In this document: positions 9,695 through 22,098 of the stretch, piece by piece | Layout: every line of letters begins with the position of its first letter | Position numbering within the stretch: position 1 is the stretch's first letter | Translations under genes and position numbers: made by a program | Source: Falciphora oryzae | Taxonomy: Eukaryota > Ascomycota > Sordariomycetes > Magnaporthales > Magnaporthaceae | Length of the DNA: 64,000 nucleotides | NCBI GenBank assembly: GCA_000733355.1 | Contig: JNVV01000030.1 | Location: forward strand, 285,487-349,486 | Direction of reading: 5' to 3' | Notes under the pieces: generated by a model | Seen by the model: only the letters and a program-made list of their open reading frames with translations | Told to the model about the DNA's origin: nothing | The model's database searches: none

Positions 9695-11531
9695 ACGTGG
9701 TTCACCAGCGAGTCGGTCAAACCACCGAGTCGATCAATTCTGGTCGCGACGCGACGCGTCAACTTTCCACCCAAACATCTCAACACCTACGCAATAAATT
9801 CGCAATCCAAAAAATCCAAAGTGCTCCTTGCCTTACTAGCAATTGAAAACGATTCGAAAATTAGCATGCGTGCCGCAGCGAAACTTTATAATATTCCTTA
9901 TTCTACGCTCAACAACCGACGCCGCGGCCGGATTATTTGATGCGACAGCATACCCAAATCCCGGAAATTGACGGAATCCGAAAAGGAAGCGCTTGTCAAA
10001 TACATACACAAGCTGGATTCTCGCGCATTCCCTCCCCGGCCTTCTGGTGTTAAAAATATAACCAACCGACTGCTTGCCGAACGCGACGCGGGCACCGTTA
10101 GGACCAACTGGGTCGCGAGGTTCGTCAAACGCCGCCCGGAGCTCGGCACGCGCTGGATTCGAAAGTACGACTACCAAAGGGCTAAATGCGAAAATCCCAA
10201 GCTCGTTTCTGCGTGGTTCGACCTTGTGCGGAACATTGTAGCCAAATATAGCATCCAAAATGACGACATTTACAACTTCGACGAAACCGGCTTCTTTATA
10301 GGCATAATCGCGGCCGTTATAGTTATTACAATATCGGAAGGCCGTGGCAAAGCAAAGCTGGTCCAACCTAACAATCGGGAATAAGCTACAATTATTTAAA
10401 AGGTTAACTGTTGCGGTTAAGCGATCCCCCCTTTTATTATCGTCAAAAGGCAATACCACCTGGCCAATTGGTACTCCGAAACCAACCTTCCACGCAATTG
10501 GGTTATCGCAACGAGCGCCAATAGGTGGACTACGAACGAGCTCGGCCTGGAATGGATCCGGCATTTCGACAAACACACTGCAGCTCGTTTTACGGGGTCC
10601 CATCGTCTGTTAGTGCTAAACGGACACGAAAGCTACCATTCGACGGATTTCGAGCTCTACTGCCAGGAATATAACATTATTACGCTTTGCATGCCTCCGC
10701 ATTCGTTTCACTTCCTTTAGCCGCTTGACGTTGGGTGCTTTAGCCCAATGAAAAAAGCGTACGGTCGACAAATCGAGGACCTGATAAGGTTGCACGTTAA
10801 CCACGTGACCAAAATCGAGTTCCTTTCGGCGTTCAAAGCGGCATTTTTTAACTCTATAACCAAAAAAAACATCCAAAAAGGCTTTCGAGGGGCTGGCTTT
10901 ACTCCTTTCAACCCGGATTCGGTTCTAAAAAAGCTGGATGTAAGGCTACGGACTCCAACCCCCCTAAAGACGCCCCTAAACGACCCCGAACAGCCAGGGA
11001 AACAACTTCGCAATCCGAATATATTAAAACTCGGATTTCCAATCACCAAAGCAGCTTTCCGATATCCATATTAGCGGCTATAAACTAATTTGCAAAAAGG
11101 GCAAAAGCAATCATGCATCGGGTTAACCTTTTGGAGGAAAAGTGCTCCAAACTACAAAGGGCGAACGAAGCACTAAGCAAACGCCGGAGGGCCAAAAAAA
11201 CACGTGTCCGACTTGGAGGGTCACTTACCATCGACGAGGTACGAGATGTTCTGGACCAGCAGGAGCTAGATGGACAGCTACAGCAAGAAATGCGCGACCA
11301 TAGGGTTCAAGAAAGGAAGGCGACAACGACTCGTCGGCGATGTGGCACGTGCGGCAAAACCGGACACAATGCGCGCACCTGTCAGGAAGAAGTAGAAATG
11401 TCTAATGTATACAGTTTTGAGTAGTTTGAATGGATTGCTGGCGTTGTTGGGTTGGCATGCGAGTTAATTGTCGAGTGGTCGGGTTTGAGTGATCGACTCG
11501 GTGGTTTGACCGACTCGCTGGTGAACCACGT
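9695..11531 (+). mobile_element. pogo-like DNA transposon, copy A (1837 bp)
   Basis: Bounded by TA target duplications (9693-9694, 11532-11533) and by terminal inverted repeats starting ACGTGGTTCACCAGCGAGTC that match for over 40 bp. Just inside each end two similar motifs (GAGTCGGTCA, GAGTCGATCA) lie 17 bp apart. It carries a broken plus-strand transposase. It is inserted in the reverse transcriptase region of gypsy G, just past the YADD box. Confidence 0.93.
9818..11424 (+). pseudogene. pogo-family DDE transposase (copy A), fragmented
   Basis: The frame starts near 9818 with a Psq-type helix-turn-helix (SMRAAAKLYNIPYSTLNNRR). It meets a TGA near 9938, continues with a CENP-B-type DNA-binding region (LTESEKEALVKYIHKLDSRA, WVARFVKRRPELGTRWIRKY) and the first DDE block YNFDETGF (about 10270-10293), then breaks by frameshift near 10350. 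Later fragments (10344-10613, 10748-11074) hold the rest of the DDE domain. A C-terminal piece (11113-11424) has a coiled-coil-like region and a CCHC knuckle, CGTCGKTGHNARTC, as in other fungal pogo transposases. The protein would bind the inverted repeats and cut at TA sites. It is the best preserved of the pogo copies here but cannot be active as it stands. Confidence 0.88.
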
Positions 11532-12971
11532 TAATACGTAGCTTCGTTAAACTTTTCCGAATAAATTAGGACGTCGTCCGCGTACGCGCTCGCGAAAACG
11601 TTTAAAAGCTCGTTCAATTAAGCGTTAATAAACGCCTGCTACCAAATTAGGCCGACTTTAAATCCAAAAAGGAGGATTTTCCATTAAAATATCCCTTAGC
11701 GTATCCGGAAAGCCGTTAAATACCGTAATTTTACCGATATTAATAATCGGTTAAACGCGCGGATAATATTAACCTTAAACAATTTTTTGGCCTTGCCATA
11801 TTTAGCAATCGTGCCGTTAACGTTAGGTGCTAAAACGAAGCGGGATTTAAAAAACTTGTTCACCCAGCGATAGTTTTAACAAAAACGCCGTTCGTTCGAA
11901 TGTAGTTTCGGGACGAAAAGGTTTGGAGCAAATCTATCGGCCATACAAAGCTCGATAAAACCAAAAGCGAAAAGTTCGTCGGTAATTTATTTTTCGAATG
12001 GAAGTATCGAAAAAAGTGTCCGGTAGGTAGGCGGCGATCCTTCCAAAGGCCTTTCCAGCTCGAGGACCACGTCGTACTTAAATCGACTCGGTAGGAGCTT
12101 AATGGAAGCTTTTTTGGAAAAAAACCCTTCCAAATAAGCAATTTCCGGGGGAATCAGGCTTCGAACGAACTCAACATACTCAAAGTCCTCGTCAACGGGA
12201 AAAGGAATCGGCTAGCCAAAAAAAGGTTCGCTAAAGCTTAACCGAAATTGCCTAAATCCTAATAATAAATTCGGGGCTTTCGAAAGGAACTAAGGCGTTA
12301 AAAAAGGGCAAAAACTTCCATCTCTTTTAACGGAGGTCGTTTTTAATTTAGGTTTAAAAAGCTTAAATCTCCGTCGGCGGGGGGAGGGAAAAGGTTACAA
12401 ACTTAGGGTGCGATCGAGGTTACCGTTGCCGTTCCGGGTTAGTAAAAATAGCCTAAATTTAATGCGACTAACGTTCCTTTTTAACTTGCTAATCCATTAA
12501 GCGATTTCGCCGTTAAGCATTACGTTAAGCTACGGCGTTAAAGCGACCGTTAAACGGGGAAATAGTAATAACCGGGGAAAATTTGGTATTATTAGGCAAG
12601 GTATCGGGCTAAATAATCTCCCGCTTCGATAAACGGAGGAAAAAATCTCTTTTTACCAGCCAAAGCAATCTTATAAAAATATCGTAACCAATATCTGCGA
12701 TCCAAAACTTTTAATCGACAAAACGGCGGCCGTTTATCTCAAAAATAGCGATAAGGATGTAGGTTACATTTGTTACTAAGAGATTACGGAAATCGGAAAA
12801 GGCGATAAATCGAAACAGCCGTTTAACCTCGGCTCCAAAATGCTTTTTAGCAAAAGCGGCTGCTTTATAGCTAATAAGGAAATGGGTTATAGTTCCAATG
12901 TCACAAAATGCTTTAAAATCGATTCCAAAACCGCTGCGTTAAAATTGCGCTTTAAAAAGGAAAAAGGGTTA
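11532..12971 (-). mobile_element. gypsy element G, reverse transcriptase fragment
   Basis: Minus-strand remnants of reverse transcriptase. The catalytic box survives as AYADDVLIYSE at about 11550-11582, and upstream blocks such as FVRSLIPPEIAYLEG (12130-12175) and a recognisable but stop-broken palm region lie at 11780-12140. The pogo A insertion separates it from the RNase H fragment, and pogo C separates it from the Gag fragment at 23757. Sequence between about 12200 and 12970 is too decayed to read. Confidence 0.75.
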
Positions 12972-13071
12972 ACGTGGTTCACAAGTAAGTGGCGCACACA
13001 AGTAAGTGGCGCGTTTTCCATCGCAACTCGCGTCTCCCACTTCCAACCTCAATTCCTCAACAACCACAAAT

Positions 13072-13173
13072 GGCGTCGACATCTAGCGAAGCGAAAATTG
13101 TTTTTGCCATACGGGCAATCCAATCCAATCCAACATTAAATGTGCGTTCGGCAGCCAAAATTTACGACGTTCC
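13072..13173 (+). pseudogene. N-terminal stub of pogo C transposase
   Basis: Begins ATGGCGTCGACATCTAGCG and encodes a short start including NVRSAAKIYDVP, the Psq-type helix-turn-helix seen in the other pogo copies, before it is cut by the LTR of gypsy B at 13174. The remainder of the gene resumes at 22099. Confidence 0.8.
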
Positions 13174-13450
13174 TGTCACGGGGTAAGCCGAAGGCCTGTA
13201 CGAGGTGATCACGATAATACTAGACGGTAATCCGGAGGTAGAAGTCCTATATTGCTATAGGGTAAATACGACAACTTCAGCTTAGTTGTAGCAATCGTCA
13301 GATTGCCTCAACCAAACCGCCTAAGTAGCATGGCCCCTTAAGCCCCGTCACGTGCCTGGGTATCTCAGGCCTCCACAGGGCGCAACCCCACCAAAGAGGC
13401 TAAGACCCTCCTCTATAGCGACCCTCTCCATCGCGACGGGCCTCCTTACA
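13174..13450 (-). repeat. 3' LTR of gypsy B
   Basis: 277 bp. It matches 21817-22093 throughout with scattered transitions. A polypurine tract (minus strand TAGAGGGGGGATAG, 13451-13464) directly precedes it. Confidence 0.92.
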
Positions 13451-14100
13451 CTATCCCCCCTCTAAAGCGCTAACGTCTCGGCAGCGCCTACTAGTAAAAA
13501 TATAACGGTACCTTTCCTAAACAGCTTCGATCTACTATTTTGGGATTAGGTCATAAATGGAAATAGCAACTTAACCGGAGATATCGAGTTTGGCGTAGCG
13601 TAAGTTCTAAATAGCCTCACTTTTAGGGCTGCAACGAATCCCCAATAACTTCCGGTGGGGCTCGGGCAACGGCAGGTGCGGGGGTCCGGTGGATCCCGGC
13701 CACGGCGGCGGCAAGTGCGGCTAACCCGGTAAATATCCAATTCCCTTCCGGCCCGGCAACCTTCCACCTTTTCCTTTCCTCAACAACAACAACCTTTCAA
13801 CTTGTTATTATTTTACCCAGCCTACCTCTTTTGCCTTAGCTCGCGCCTAAGCTTACGCGAACGTTCTAATCTACTTGTTCGTTTGCGTTTGCCCTAACGT
13901 TGTTTGCATTAATCCTGCGTTCGCGCTCCTCTCTTCCCTGCTCTCTAGCGCTCGCGCAGCTAAACGTCCACTCAATTCGTACCTACGACCTTATTCCTAT
14001 CGTATACGCCCTCGTCGTTAGCGCTCGTTATCAACCGCACGCCCATTCGTATATTCTCGTCCCCTCCCCCAACACGCTCGTCTCGGGCGTAAGCTAACCT

Positions 14101-15229
14101 TCTTCAAGTCATATCTTACGATCACAAAGATAACGCCGCCATCCGGCGTTAGCTTTTCGATCTCGCCAACAATAAACAAACGGTAATCCGGAACCTATTT
14201 ACGGCTCCGAACGTACGCGCGCGCGTTTATTTCCAACCCGCCATTCCTTTTCCTAAAGTAACTCCGGTTTGGCCTTATCCAACGCCTTAACTACTTGTAT
14301 ATCCCGCTAGCCTCTTTCGAAAATTACGCGACCTTACGGATCTTTCCGATAATAAACAGCTACTCGCTTTTCGGCTCCTTGCCGAAAAAAACCGTCGCCA
14401 AACAACAATCGTACCAATTGCCGGTCCGCTCAACTTCCACGATAACCAGCGTCTATTCCCTTACGGGAACTGCTATATTACCAACCTTCTCCGGGGCGGC
14501 GAGCATAACGAGCATAACTTAATATATACCGTCGGTCTTCTTAAAGCGGGTCGCTACTATTAATATACTCGGCGCGGCTAAATCTATCGTCCCTTGTAAA
14601 TTCCTTTTCCGGTCCGGCATTATCGTACTCTTAACTTATATAAACTTTTTAAACCTCGCGTATACCCGTTCAGCGTAAACCGCACCCTACTAAAAGCAGC
14701 CTAATAGGTACGTAACGGGCTGCCCTCTCCGGCCATCGGAATTTTACGCTTCCGGGCCGTTTACAACCTACTCCTATAAAAAAATTTGCATAAATCCTCC
14801 GTCACCACCCACCCCAACGCTCGTCGTAATTTGCTATTCTCAGCTATCGACGGGGGACGGACTCCTGCAAACGTAGCGGTCTTAACCCCAATGCATCCCG
14901 ACCAGCTAATATTCCTTTAAAAGCTAACGCACTCGTTCTATTTCCTCCCAACTCCTCGCGACTTGCTAGTATCCATCCGGTACGAAAAACGCATCGCCGG
15001 CGGTTACTAAAGCTTCGTTAAACGTCCGCATATGCACACTCGGACCCCTTCTCTTCGCGAACTCGGCCTGGTTAACGCGCGTCTAGCCGACTTAAATCAA
15101 CCTGCCCTCCGGAATCGTGCTTTGGTAATAATTCACGTAAATCATACCAATCGCCTTTTGCATTTCTTCAACTTCGAACAAACCGGGGCCGCGTATCGAA
15201 TCCGTCTTTTAAACCCCGTAAGTCCTTAA
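14101..15229 (+). pseudogene. possible antisense ORF in the post-pol region of gypsy B
   Basis: On the plus strand, opposite to Gag-Pol, one frame from about 14101 to 15229 reads as protein-like sequence with only scattered stops. Blocks include LLVYPASLFRKLRDLTDLSD and, at the end, an open 65-codon part (15032-15229) containing ELGLVNARLADLNQPALRNR. I do not recognise the family. Antisense or extra ORFs between integrase and the 3' LTR are known in some plant and fungal gypsy elements, but this assignment rests only on the frame staying legible; it could be chance in a RIP-biased sequence. Confidence 0.35.
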
Positions 15230-15429
15230 GGGGAAATCTCCGACGCCGGCTTCGTAAGCGATAGTACGACGGAAAAGGAAGCAAAAAATTAGCTTAAATA
15301 TATCGCTTCGTTGCTCGACTTTACCGGGTAAAAATAATACAAATAAAAAGCGGGCTCCTGGTTAGTAAAGGAATCGCAAATCCTAGTTAATACTGCTTTT
15401 TCCTTTCTTTTCGGGCTTATTTAGTTAGG

Positions 15430-16820
15430 TCTTCTAGCAATCTCCCCTCTTCCGGGCTTAAGATAAGGTCATCCCACTTGCGGTACGTTTTGCGTTTCTT
15501 TTTCAAATAAGCATTAACCAACTTACGTACGTTCTCCAAATATTCCTCTAGCTCCCACGTATTATATTCCACTAGCCATCCTGCCCATTTAACCAAAAAA
15601 AATCGGGATCCTTCCTACTCGCGTATATCAACAACGTTTTCCACTTCCTACTCCTCCGTCTCCTCTTCCAACTCTGGGAAAGCAAAATTAAAAGGTTACG
15701 GACGGGAATCGTCCTAAAGTTCCAACAACGTTACGGAAAAAACGTTATGCAAACGGCTGTACTTTTCCGGCAGCTATATTTCGTATACTAAACTGCTAAC
15801 CCTTTTTACAATAGGTACCCGGATATAAATAAGTGCCATTTTGCGGGTCCCTACTTTAAACCGGAAGTTCCTTATAAACAAACTAACGACCTATCCCTCC
15901 TAATACTCCTAAGGTTATCTCCGTTAGTTATAGTACCAGCGTTAAGCTTTCACAACACGGGCATAGTTAATCCGCATATCGGTTCGGATTTTGCGGATAT
16001 AATATAACCGTTCCAGCACTCCTTAGATTTTGGTTTCCTTAGGGTCGACCACGATCTTATACATACAAAGGTTAAACCCATACAATACTTTAAAAGGATT
16101 AACGCTAATAGTTTCGTACTTAGCGTTATTATACGCAAACTCGGCCTTATGCAACACTACTACCCAACCGTACTTTTTTCAGTTAATAAACGTCCGTAAA
16201 TAATGCGTTAGTATCTAATAAATACGCTTTATCTAGCTATCGGTTTAAAGATGGAACGCCGTAAATAGCCGTCGGGTTAAATGCAAAGCTTTTCGGTACT
16301 CCGCCCAAAAGTAGCTTATCAACAGCGAATCTTTATCGCTAACGATACCTTCCGGGGTGCCGAACTAACACTTAACGTACTACCACAGCATTTAAACCAG
16401 CACAAACGCCGAAATAGTTTTACGCACTAAAATAAACTTAGCGTATTTAGTAAAGCGGTCAACTACCACAAACACGGCATTATACGTTTATCCTATAAAA
16501 GTTAGGCATTCGGGTAGCCTTGTAATAAAATCCAGGCTAATCTTTTGGAATGGATGCTCCGGCAATAGGAGCGGTTGCAATTCGCCATAGGGTTTATATC
16601 TAAGCACTCTAGCTCCCTAACATACCTAGCACGATTTAACGTAAGCCACAATATCCTTATCCAAATTCTCCCAATGGAACTTGCGTTTAATAAGTTCTAC
16701 TGTTTTGTAAACTCCGAAATATCCGGCCCGGAAATCGTCGTAATACTAAGCCATAATCTGGGCTCTTAACGCTCCTTAAGCAAATACTACCAAACGTCCC
16801 CGGAAATACAAAACTCCGTC
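15430..16820 (-). pseudogene. integrase and chromodomain region of gypsy B
   Basis: Around 15535-15660 the minus strand reads FFLVKWAGWLVEYNTWE, a clear chromodomain, preceded by acidic residues and followed by a basic helix. The chromodomain reads histone marks and directs integration in chromoviruses. Upstream (about 16140-16820) lie integrase remnants such as YVRELECLDINPMANCNRS, too broken to place all catalytic residues. Confidence 0.7.
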
Positions 16821-16867
16821 TTCGTTTACATAATATCCTTTGTAAATGGTTCGGCCTTTCCTAACCT

Positions 16868-17262
16868 CATCGCCTCCTTAGGCGGCATCGTTCCTTCCGG
16901 CGGCATCACGTCTAAGCGCGGCATCGCCTCCCTTAGCGGCATCGCTTCTAACGGCATCGCCTTCCCTAACGGCATCGCGGCTCTACGCGGCATCGCCTCC
17001 CTCGGCGGCATCGCGTTTCCGCGCGGCATCGCTTCTAGCAGCATCGCCTTCCTCGGCGGCATCGCGTCTCCGCGCGGCATCGCTTCCAGCGGTATCGCGT
17101 CTTTACGCGGCATCGCTTTCCTCGGCGGCATCGCTTTCAACGGCATCGCGTCTCTACGCGGCATCGTATCTCTACACGGCATCATATCTTTGCATAGCAT
17201 CGCTTCCAACGGCATCGCTTCCTACGGTATCGCGTCTTTACGCGGTATTACCTCTCTAAACG
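16868..17262 (-). repeat. in-frame minisatellite of 15/18-bp units inside gypsy B pol
   Basis: About 400 bp made of units based on GGCATCGC plus 7-10 bp, alternating 15 and 18 bp in length. On the coding (minus) strand it stays open for 129 codons (16826-17215) as a run of penta- and hexapeptides such as MPLEA, MPRGDA and MPPRKA. It sits between the RNase H end (about 17640-18090) and integrase, a place where gypsy elements normally have only a short linker. Confidence 0.85.
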
Positions 17263-17639
17263 GCCACGCTTATCCTAGCGGGCTAATCTCTTTAAATCCC
17301 GGCGCTATCCTTCACCAAAGCACGCAATGCGACAACTTCTTAATCCTACGTTTGCAACCGCCTAACCAATTAATATATTGCTCGGCCTAGTTTATCGGCC
17401 CTAGCCGTTTCGTCCTTTATTAATTCGATAATAACAAAACGAAAAAGCAGTTGGTCATAAACAACGCTCCCAGCTCCAAACTCCTCTGCCAGCAATTCTT
17501 CTTCTACCCGGGGCTAAACCGTCGCGAACCTCTCTAGGTCACCCTCTAAACCAAGCTTTACCTACCACTCTCGTCTCTTATTACGAGTAAAAGCTGCGAT
17601 AGGGATCTGCATAACCATTTGCAACCCAAACCGTAAAAA

Positions 17640-19960
17640 CTAGTTACTCTCGGCAACCTCCGAACGTGCCCGTTTCAAGCGAAACCTTAACGGCATTTGT
17701 TCTTCGTCCTTCCCTTCCATAAAGGCATCAACTCGGGTAAAATAATTCAAAAAGTCAACGCCATAACTACTCCCTTTTAAACGGGCGCGTTGCCTCTTCC
17801 TTAAATCGCGAACCCAAATCGGAATCTTTTTTACAACTTGCACATATTGCTTTACGACATCTGGACAATTCTCTTAGATCGTCAATGTAACTATCTATTA
17901 GGTCAACTTAGCTAGCAGGTGCGGCAACAAATTCAACTTAGCCGCAAAAAACGGGACAACGTCCTCGTATATAATCTCTCCCCCCATATAATCTAGCCTC
18001 CTAAACAAACCGTCGGCGGGGTTGGTCTTACCTGCTCTATACTCAATATTAAAATCAAACTGCGACAACCTGTACACCCAGCGTGCCAACCTCCCGCGAA
18101 AATCTCTCGCGGGTACTTAAATCACTCCCTTTAAGGCTTAATAGTCCGTTAGTACTATAAATACTTTAAAAGCTCCCTCCAAATATTAGCGCCAATGCTC
18201 CAACGATTCGATAATCGCCAGTAACTCCTACTAACCCGTAGCCCATTTCTACTCCGCGTCGGTCAGCTTGCGGGAATAAAAAGCCACGGGGTGCCACCTG
18301 CCATCCGTCAGTTACAACAGGATGCCAGAAATAGCCTTAATAAAAGCGTCTATTTCCACTCGTATTTTTTTAGTTAAATCCCAATGCCTTAAAATAATAG
18401 CGTTCCCGAAAGCCTTTTTAAATCCTTCGAATGCCCTAGCTGCCAACTGCGGCCAGTCGAACATCCCCTTCTTCTTACCGTTTTAACTGCCCTTAAGCAG
18501 CTCGGTCATAAGTGCTACCACGCGCGAATAGCCGGGAATAAACTTGCGGTAAAAGTTAGCGAAACCCAAGAACACTTAAATATCCCTATAGAACTCGGGT
18601 AGTTGCCACTCCTGGATAGCTTTTATACGATCAAGGTCCATAGAAATGCCTTCCCTAAAAACCCGGAAACCCAAAAACTCAACGTAGTCCTAAAAAAACT
18701 CGCACTTGGACTGCTTTACATATAGCTCGTGCAACCGGAATCGCTCCAAAATCTACTTCACATGCATCTCGTACTCCTCCTCGGTTTGGGAAAACACAAT
18801 AATATCGTCGAAATACACCACGCAAATATAGTCTATCAGCCCTGCCAGCGCCCTATGCATATAAACTTGGAACGTTAACGGGGCGTTAGTCAATCCGAAA
18901 AGCATAACAATATACTCAAACAACCCGTACTTAATACGGAAAGCTATCTTCCACTAATCTTGCTTTCTAATCCGGATACGATGGTATGCGTCCCTCAAAT
19001 CCAGCTTGGAAAACCACCTCGCTTTTGCCAACCTATCCATTAAATCAAAAATAAGCGGTAAAGGATATCGGTTTTTGCGAGTAATTCGGTTAAAAGCGCG
19101 GTAATCAACGCATAAACGTAGCGTGCCGTCCTTCTTAGGGACGAATAACACAGGGGAGCCTGCATCGGCCTCGGAAAGGTTAACTCTTCCCAAAGCCAAA
19201 TTCTCTTAAAGATATTCCTTTAACGCTATTGCTTATTTTTCCAAGGTTAGGTACAGGACGCCCACTAGGGGTTTAATCCCTTCCTCCAACTCGATAGCAT
19301 ATTCCGCTCCTTCCAACAATGGAAATGCCTTAGCCCGTCGGCTCGAAAACACGTCGGCATAAGCTTAAAAGCGCGGGTCAAAAGGTTCGGCCAGCTCTTC
19401 TTCGTCCTCATCATCAAATAAAAGGACCGTAGGCTCGTATACATTAAACTGGTAATACGTTACCGTAACATGCCCGATAACGGCCCTCGTTAGCTGCACT
19501 TAGTATGCTAACGAGCCCAAAACAACGGCGGCCGCCCAATCACTTAGGTTAAAAACGCGTATCGTCCCAAACTCCCAAAACTAGTCGGCGTTAAATAGGT
19601 TAATGCCTTCTTAAACCATCGTAGAATGCCCAATAAAAATATCTAATACGTCCGCACTCCTGCGAATAGCGTAAAACAACGCGGTAATGGTTCGCTTTTA
19701 ACCCTTCCGATCTTAGGCTTTCAAAGTAATATAATAGGCCCCATAACATTTAATAGGTGCGCTTTAAATTCCGATAAGCTCGGGGATCGGCTCGGAAGCC
19801 GCGGGAAATTTAAACTTCCTAATAAACCTATAGCTCACTATATTCGCTACGGCGCCTATATCCAAATCTACTAGCACTTTAACTTATCGTTTTATCGTTT
19901 GAACGTTCATACCCGTCCTAAAAAAACGGCCATAGCCCCTTATATTAAAAATATCAAAGC
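17640..19960 (-). pseudogene. protease, reverse transcriptase and RNase H of gypsy B
   Basis: Readable minus-strand blocks in order: protease remnant with DLDIGAVANIV (about 19850, active-site triad altered to D-I-G); RT fingers and palm with [20 protein letters not shown] (18954-19199) and the catalytic box YFDDIIVFSQ (about 18800-18830); RNase H C-terminal end with WVYRLSQFDFNIEYRAGKTN (17898-18089); then a linker frame at 17640-17843. Stops of the TGG-to-TAG and CAG-to-TAG type separate the blocks. Confidence 0.85.
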
Positions 19961-20049
19961 CGCAAAAGTAGGGGTCATCTAACAGCTATCCTCGTTTCCC
20001 AACTCATCGTCATACTCTGCTTAGAAACGATAACGGTCGTCTCGAGCTA

Positions 20050-21780
20050 GGGCATGCTCGTCTTCGCCGCTACCGTCACTCCCACGGTCGTAATCGAATT
20101 CGTCGTCTTCGGGGTACTAGGCGTCGATTACCTTTACCTTTTTAAATTTAGCAAAGCAATCAGCGGCCCAATAACCCGTCTTTCCACAATTATAGCATAT
20201 CCCGGGCTTCGGTCCCGTATAGTCTGCTCGCTTGGCTTTACCGTCGTAGCTCGATAGCTCTTTTACTTAAAGCGTACTAAACTTAAAGAACCGATAATCT
20301 CCCAACCTCTTCTCATAACGGCGGAAATCCTACCGTTTGGAATCAAAACGGCGCGAATCATCACGGCCGTTAAACCGGCGGTCATCTTACCGGTTAAACC
20401 GTCCTTCTCGTCCGTCCCTTCCTCGGAAATGTTATCCCGAAAGGCGCTAATTCCTATAAAGCTTTTAAAACTAGCGATGCTCGAACGTTCTGCCGGAAGG
20501 CTTGCCCTTCTTAACAGCCCATTTCCTTTCGGCTACGTTAACAACGTCCCTAAAGGTATCCCAATTAGTTTACGCATCGGCTACCAACTCATCCTATAAC
20601 CAATTTTGCAAATAAAAGGAAAACTCTTTCAACAGGCGAAATAACTGCTAAAGGTCCGTCCACAAGGCTTCAAATTCAATCTTTTATACTAATATTTGCC
20701 ACTTAGTAAAAAACGACACCGGGGATTCTTAATAACCCTAATGTAACTGCTTATAACTAATCCAACTATAGTAAATTTAAATGGTCGGGTCGATTCGTCC
20801 CTTTTCAAAATAATCGACGAAATCCGTTTATAGCTACTAGTGGGACTCAACTAAGCCGTACAGCCCCTCGGCGTAAATCCTCCAATTGGCGGCTATTTCG
20901 TAATGTAACGAAAGCATTGCCCAAATTACTTGCACCCAATCGGGGGCGCCATCGTATAGCGCATTCCCTTCCTTAATGCCTTAAACCCAATTTTTTACCT
21001 CCGAAAAGGTAGCGTTAGCCTTAAAAATATTAACGCTATACTTCGGGGGTCTGTTATAACGCGGTACAAAGGCGTAGTTTCGGAATTTAAATAACAGGAT
21101 CTTTTAAAAAAGTTCCATCATCTAAGCCGTGCTTCCGTCGCGGTATTCCCTTATAAAGCGGCGGTCGTTCGGTCCGAAGGACTCGGAACGTCAAATTGGA
21201 GCGCGCGATTGGTCCGACCTTATGCGGTACGTGTAATAAAAAGATCGTAAATTGCGGGAAATGTCCCTAGATCCGTAGCTAAAAGGGCTACGGGATCGGG
21301 GTTCGTCGCGCTTTAAAAATCGGGCTCTTCGCATCGTTAACTCCTTTTATCGGTATCTCTAATACCGTCCTTCCCTATGCTCGGGTTTCAAAAAACCGTA
21401 TCTTTTGCGCGGGGGCTCCTTTTTGCGACAACCAACGAGGTTACGTCGGTCCTCGTATACGTAATCAACGTTTTCTTCGGAATCGGGGTCGTAAATAAGG
21501 GCGGAAGCCCAATTAGCGGGTCGGGTTCGCTCTTGCGAATAACGGCTAACGCGATCCAGAAGGTCGCGGAAGGCGCCGCTACCCCCTTTCTATATAAAGT
21601 TTCGTAGGTCCTGTTCGAATTGGTTAGACGCGGTTTCGGCGGGCGGAGGTACCGGCTCACGACGTGCCGTTTGTAAGCGCGTTATAGGCCTCATTGCCGT
21701 TATCGCCGGAGGGCGTAACCCCGTCGGGGCTAGCTTTCCGGGTATCGCGTTCGATTAACCGTTTTAAACTATAGTAATCG
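20050..21780 (-). pseudogene. Gag of gypsy B with mutated zinc knuckle
   Basis: The minus strand at about 20145-20195 reads CYNCGKTGYWAADCFAKF, a CX2CX4HX4C knuckle in which the histidine is now tyrosine. Upstream to about 21780 the frame is strongly degraded. The region 21388-21660 and its plus-strand shadow are open only by chance. Confidence 0.65.
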
Positions 21781-21816
21781 GCTCGTACTCCCAAAAAGGG
21801 TGTAAAAGCTAAAGAA

Positions 21817-22093
21817 TGTCACGGGGTAAGCCGAAAGCCTGTACGAGGTAATTACGATAATACTAGACGGTAATCCGGGGGTAAAAGTCCTATATTACTA
21901 TAAGGTAGATACGATAACTTCAGTTTGGTTATAGCAATCGTCGGATTGCCTCAACCAAGCCGCCTAAGTAGCATGGCCCCTTGGGCCCCGTCACGTGCCT
22001 AGGTATCTTAAGCCTCCACAAAGCGCAGCCCCACCAGGGAGGCTGAGACCCTCCTCTGTGGCGACCCTCTCCATCGCGACGGGCCTCCTTACA
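21817..22093 (-). repeat. 5' LTR of gypsy B
   Basis: 277 bp, TG...CA ends, flanked by GTTCC at 22094-22098. The bases that follow on the minus strand (from 21816) do not match a tRNA I recognise. Confidence 0.92.
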
Positions 22094-22098
22094 GTTCC

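Larger units (their letters stand above)
13174..22093 (-). mobile_element. complete Ty3/gypsy chromodomain retrotransposon (element B, 8.9 kb), degraded
   Basis: Two 277-bp LTRs (13174-13450, 21817-22093) with TG...CA ends and the target duplication GTTCC at 13169-13173 and 22094-22098. The minus-strand order is Gag with CCHC knuckle, protease, RT, RNase H, a minisatellite, integrase, chromodomain, then a post-pol region of almost 2 kb. Coding blocks are broken by many stops of RIP type. It is inserted in the 5' part of the transposase gene of pogo C, so it is younger than pogo C, which is younger than gypsy G. Confidence 0.93.

Noticed and set aside
11113..11424. Separate small zinc-knuckle gene
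   Set aside because: It is the C-terminus of the pogo A transposase; the same segment follows the DDE part in the other pogo copies.
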